From contig NC_064682.1 of the NCBI RefSeq assembly GCF_023278565.1, positions 2,852,001 through 2,916,000 of the forward strand: DNA of 64,000 nt, read 5' to 3'. The DNA comes from Colletotrichum lupini (taxonomy: Eukaryota; Ascomycota; Sordariomycetes; Glomerellales; Glomerellaceae). The notes beneath the pieces are model-generated. The model made no database searches and had not been told where the DNA came from. It worked only from the letters and a program-made list of their open reading frames with translations. The number at the start of each line of letters is the position of its first letter. Positions within the stretch are counted from its first letter, which is position 1. Position numbers and translations under genes: made by a program. Positions 60,586 to 64,000 of the stretch are shown here, in pieces.

Positions 60586-61225
60586 TCGGAACATGAGTGA
60601 TGGAGTTGATTGGGAATGCATATTTTGGAGTTTGGAGGATCTGATTCATTTCTGCGATGACTTTTAGACTAATTAATTCAGTTTTCATCAAGTATCAATC
60701 GCAACTCGACTCGTTTGATCGACTGTGCAGTCTATTCCTGTGAATTGACTTTTTAGCAATAAGCCGTTCCCTGCATTGCAAGCCATATCATCAATGTCTA
60801 CACTTTGAACTCACCTCATTTCATGTGGAACAGACCAAGCACTCCACATCCAGAAGAGTACACTTCGCCGACGAACATCCCTCTGACAAGTTCCAGCTGT
60901 TGAATGAGAAGCTTGCCTCAAGCCATGAGGTCAAGTCTTGATCCCCCCCCCCCCCCCCCGTCCAGTCAAAGCAGTTTCGCCGACAACACTCCTTGTCAGC
61001 AGGCATTTGTCCAATCAATGCCAGCAGAAACTCATCAGTCTCCTCAACCAGGTCGGTCTGACTCTATCGTCGCGAACTGCCACTAGTGTACTGCCCTCTT
61101 CCTGACCCGCTTCCACGATTCTTCCCCACATCTCAGCCCTCTTGCTGCGGGACCCTACAATTCAAGACGACTCCAGCACAGCCCCGCTACACAACCGAGA
61201 CATCGTGGGATTTCCATCGTCCTCT
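60586..61225. other. Intergenic region with a poly-C tract
   Basis: Between 5-oxoprolinase and tRNA-Pro. It holds 17 consecutive C (60,943-60,959), a likely hypervariable mononucleotide run. No gene seen. Confidence 0.7.
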
Positions 61226-61322
61226 GCCCTGGTGGTCTAGCGGTATGATTCTTCCTTAGGGTTACTTAAAAATCAAGACACCATCTTGGAAGAGGCCCCA
61301 GGTTCGAATCCTGGCCAGGGCC
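61226..61322 (+). tRNA. tRNA-Pro (anticodon AGG) with a 25-nt intron
   Basis: The acceptor stem GCCCTGG pairs fully with CCAGGGC (61,315-61,321). The D-arm, a CTTCC/GGAAG anticodon stem (61,251-61,255 and 61,288-61,292) and a CCAGG-TTCGAAT-CCTGG T-arm are all present. The loop is TT-AGG-G before the intron and T after it, giving anticodon AGG for CCU codons. The intron (61,262-61,286) is at the canonical position after nucleotide 37. The last listed base is the discriminator; CCA is not encoded. Confidence 0.92.
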
Positions 61323-62000
61323 CGTTACACTTTTGATGTTGGTGATCAAGTGGTGGTGATCTTTTCTTTCGCGTCTTTTTTTTCCTTTTTGCTTTTCTGG
61401 CAGTGGCTGCGTGCAGAAATCCGCCACAACGGGTAACTGGCCGGTTATGTCTTGCATGCACGTCTTTGTCTGCATGAAAAAAGCTGCAAAGATTCCGTTA
61501 GCAGCAGACTGCATGTAAGTCTTGGCAAGAAGAATCGATACCCGCGACAAGCGAAGAAAGATGGAAGGGGGAGGACTGAAGAGCGCCCCATTAATAAGGT
61601 GAGACGGCATTTTCTGTGGAAAAGAGCATCGGGGTGTCGGCCGGAAATACCCCTGTCCATGCACGGCCGGTCTCGGCCTCGAATGCGGGGGAATCGGGTC
61701 AAGATCCGGGGAGCGGATATCCGATAGGAACCCGTAGTTATCTGCCCATTCTGGGGTCGAGGGTAACGGATACCATCCCGATAAATAGTCCTGCTAGCCT
61801 CGGTCACGATACCCGGCGCGTTTGACATTGTTGGAACATTAAAGCCTTCGATACTGCAGCTCATATTCTCAGCCTTCAAGGTGTTTTGTCTCGTTCATAT
61901 ATCTATTCTCTTCAACGCAGCTCTCATTATCCTTCATCTTCTAGATCTCTACCAATCTACAACAACAAAAGACTAAAAGTTAGAAACAAAGACCGTCAAA
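61323..62000. promoter_or_regulatory. Aldolase promoter with several inverted CGG triplets
   Basis: Upstream of the aldolase are CGG-N8-CCG at 61,695-61,708, CGG-N4-CCG at 61,714-61,723 (gcggatatccgat) and CGG-N8-CCG at 61,767-61,780. A TATA-like ataaata lies near 61,781, and a CT-rich then CAA-rich leader runs to the start codon. No gene is supported here. Confidence 0.45.
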
Positions 62001-62957
62001 ATGTCTCCCAGCAAGGTTCCCCCACAAGGCATCTGGGCCCCGGCCGTGACCCTCTTCAACCCAGAGACAGACGAGCTCGACCTCGAAGCCCAAGCAAAGT
62101 ACTACTCCTACCTCTCCAAGACGGGCCTCGCAGGCCTCGTCATCCTCGGCACAAACGCCGAGCAGTTCCTCCTCACCCGCGAAGAGCGTAAAGCCCTCAT
62201 CGCCACCGCCCGCAAGGCCACCGGCCCAGACTTCCCCATCATGGCCGGCTGCGGCATGCACTCCACAAAGCAGGTCCTCGAGCTCCTCTCCGACGCAAAA
62301 GAAGCCGGCGCCGACTCGGCCCTCGTCCTGCCCCCGGCCTACTTTGGCAAGCAAACCACCCCGCAGGTCATTGACCGCTTCTTCAACACCGTCGCCGAGA
62401 AGACCCCCTTGCCTATCGTGCTTTACAACTTCCCCCTCGTCTGCAACGGCATCGACCTCGACAGCGGCACCATCGCCAAGCTCGCAAAGAAGCATGACTC
62501 CATCGTCGGCGTCAAACTCACCTGCGGCGCCGTCGCCAAGATCGTCCGCCTCGCCGCCGAGCTGCCCGCCGAGAAGTTCGCCACCTACGGAGGCCAGTCC
62601 GACTTCCTCCTCGGCGGCCTCACGTCCGGCAGCGCGGGCTGCATCGCGGCCTTCGCCAACGTCTTCCCCCGCGTCACGGTGCAGATTTACAAGCTGCACA
62701 ACGAGGGCAAGCTCAAGGAGGCCGTCGAGCTGCACCAAAAGGCCGCCCTTGCGGAGCAGGCGACCAAGGCGGGTATTGCGACCATCAAGTACGCCGCGTC
62801 CGTGTACACGGCGCCGCGGGCCGGGTTGAAGGGCCAGGAGAAGCTGTTCGCGCCGCGGAGCCCGTATGTTGAGGCCAGCGAGGACCAGAAGAAGACTGTG
62901 CACGCTTTGATGGATGAGTTGAACAAGCTTGAGGAGGAGCTTGCTGGTTCCAGCTGA
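62001..62957 (+). CDS. DapA/HOGA-family pyruvate-dependent aldolase
   Basis: A single exon encodes 318 aa, a normal length for the dihydrodipicolinate synthase superfamily of (beta/alpha)8 class I aldolases. The Schiff-base lysine is K172 in GVKLTCG and the catalytic tyrosine is Y142 in LYNFP. The usual GTTGE substrate loop is GTNAE here (50-54), so true dihydrodipicolinate synthase activity is unlikely; fungi make lysine by the alpha-aminoadipate route anyway. Candidates are 4-hydroxy-2-oxoglutarate aldolase or a 2-keto-3-deoxy sugar acid aldolase. No targeting peptide is evident, so the cytosol is likely. The start has a favourable caaaATGTC context and a clear leader. Confidence 0.88.
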   Translation: MSPSKVPPQGIWAPAVTLFNPETDELDLEAQAKYYSYLSKTGLAGLVILGTNAEQFLLTREERKALIATARKATGPDFPIMAGCGMHSTKQVLELLSDAKEAGADSALVLPPAYFGKQTTPQVIDRFFNTVAEKTPLPIVLYNFPLVCNGIDLDSGTIAKLAKKHDSIVGVKLTCGAVAKIVRLAAELPAEKFATYGGQSDFLLGGLTSGSAGCIAAFANVFPRVTVQIYKLHNEGKLKEAVELHQKAALAEQATKAGIATIKYAASVYTAPRAGLKGQEKLFAPRSPYVEASEDQKKTVHALMDELNKLEEELAGSS

Positions 62958-64000
62958 GTGGGTTTGCTCAAGTTAGGTAGATGTTAGTTGTTGGTGAAAC
63001 GGTCAAAATGTGTGCGCCTTGTCTTGAAGACAACGTGTGCACCACATGCTTGCAGAGATTGCCAGTCTTTCTGCTAGGATGAGTGTGGTCCCTGGGTGCG
63101 TCAGAGGCTGCAAGTCATTTTTAGCTTACATTCCAGGCCCAGGGCAAAGAAGTTCGGCAATCGGATCTGGCCTGACAGGGATGGCAAGGAGGGACCGTGT
63201 ATTATGAGCATATGATAGAACCATAAATGAAGAAACTAAATGATAAAGAAGGCATGGAAACAGTCTCCAGTAACCACCCAGCTGTTTCTGATCGTCGCAT
63301 TGAGTTGTGGATTGCCCGATCAAGTCCCCTTCTGATGAATCCATGTGTTCTTTAGGTGAAGATCCCGAGACAAAGGCAAGGCGAGCAAGGGATTAATTAT
63401 CCCACCATCCCACCGGGATACACGGACCTGCTTCCGCGAGCTCTTCTAGTCCACAGCATCCCTGATGGAAATAAAGTGGCGTGGAAGGAATCAAGTCTAG
63501 ATGACGCTTTATTGATCCGTGCTTCCCACGTTTATCGTAAACAGGTGGGAAAATTTGCATAACATGCAGACTAGAGCAGCCAATTTGATGCTTGGCCTCC
63601 TACGCGAGCTCACTTGCGAAACCCCTAGAGACGACCCAGGCACACGGGAAGAATAAGGAACGAGTCTGTTGTCGATCCTACGCGTAATAGCGGGGCGCTC
63701 GGACTCCTTTCTTGAAGAACTATACGCCACATTTCTCGACGGCAGTCGAGCTCAAAGGATTTCCTGGTGTGCCTGGGTACCACGGCAAGTGAGGTAGGAG
63801 GGATGTGAAAGGGGGGAGAGTGGGCAAGCCACACGAGCAAGGGGGAAGTTGTTATTGACTACGGTGAACAATAAGGAAAACGGTTCATGGAGAAACTTGG
63901 AGGGATAAAAGAAAGTAAGAGTAAGAGAGCTCTTGCCCAGAAACGATGGGCAATAGCGATGTAAGACAGTTGATCAGGGCGCGAAGGATGGTTTATCAGG
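62958..64000. other. 3' flank of the aldolase gene, nothing recognised
   Basis: About 1 kb of ordinary composition with short open frames on both strands, none with a domain, splice support or signal peptide. A gene running in from beyond the right edge cannot be excluded. Confidence 0.5.

Noticed and set aside
59857..60621. 254-codon antisense open frame over the end of 5-oxoprolinase
   Set aside because: Same codon-bias shadow; the plus-strand frame matches the family along its whole length.
61980..62903. 307-codon antisense open frame over the aldolase gene
   Set aside because: The plus strand carries the catalytic Lys and Tyr motifs; the antisense is low-complexity Gly/Glu-rich.
62001..62957. 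Assignment of the aldolase as GaaC of galacturonate catabolism
   Set aside because: The GTNAE loop and general sequence do not specifically match what I know of that enzyme, and the nearby pectinases are about 19 kb or more away; left as a family-level call.
1..64000. CRISPR arrays, bacterial operons, rRNA genes
   Set aside because: Nothing of the kind is present; the window is a fungal nuclear chromosome segment.

Overview
This window comes from a filamentous ascomycete, most likely a plant-associated Sordariomycete of the Colletotrichum type; the sequence alone does not fix the genus. The evidence is short spliceosomal introns (about 50-100 bp), WSC, Zn(II)2Cys6 and DUF7708-like protein families, secreted pectinases, tRNA genes with introns, and a genome split between gene-bearing DNA of normal composition and very AT-rich blocks in which CpA/TpG are almost absent and TpA is in excess. 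That is the signature of repeat-induced point mutation (RIP).

Region 1-24,112 is a nest of Ty1/copia retrotransposons. An old plus-strand copia (remnants at about 1-57, 582-1619, 7546-8795 and 23,337-24,112) was hit by a minus-strand copia (8801-23,331, 227-bp LTRs, duplicated attat), which was hit by a plus-strand copia (11,300-18,913, 182-bp LTRs, duplicated attac). All three are RIP-degraded. Two later insertions of a fourth copia family show no RIP: a minus-strand solo LTR (63-576, duplicated ccttt) and a full-length plus-strand element (1620-7540, identical-looking 514-bp LTRs, duplicated aatta). The gag-pol of the full-length element is broken only by five one-base losses in A/T runs.

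Region 24,113-32,134 is a small gene island with a doubtful 76-codon gene, tRNA-Glu(CTC), a four-WSC-domain secreted or cell-surface protein and a pectin lyase. Region 32,135-37,287 is a second, truncated and inverted copy of the 182-bp-LTR copia, itself carrying a 1-kb insertion. Region 37,288-39,770 has no recognisable gene.

Region 39,771-43,537 is a family 4 rhamnogalacturonan lyase gene whose last exon is split by a 1,887-bp Fot1/pogo-type DNA transposon with 45-bp perfect terminal inverted repeats and a TA duplication. The last codons of the gene follow the transposon in frame.

Region 43,638-50,040 is a divergent pair: a large AAA+ ATPase with a low-complexity Gly/Met/Asn/Gln tail, and a DUF7708-like protein with a degenerate NTPase-like half. 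Region 50,264-62,957 holds an ACS-family MFS transporter, a Zn(II)2Cys6 regulator, a 5-oxoprolinase and a DapA-family aldolase, with a tRNA-Pro(AGG) between the last two. The regulator and 5-oxoprolinase share a 1.2-kb divergent promoter carrying two exact copies of a CGG-N9-CCG element. A CGG-N4-CCG motif occurs both there and in front of the aldolase, so these four genes may be a small catabolic cluster. Nothing is recognised in 62,958-64,000.
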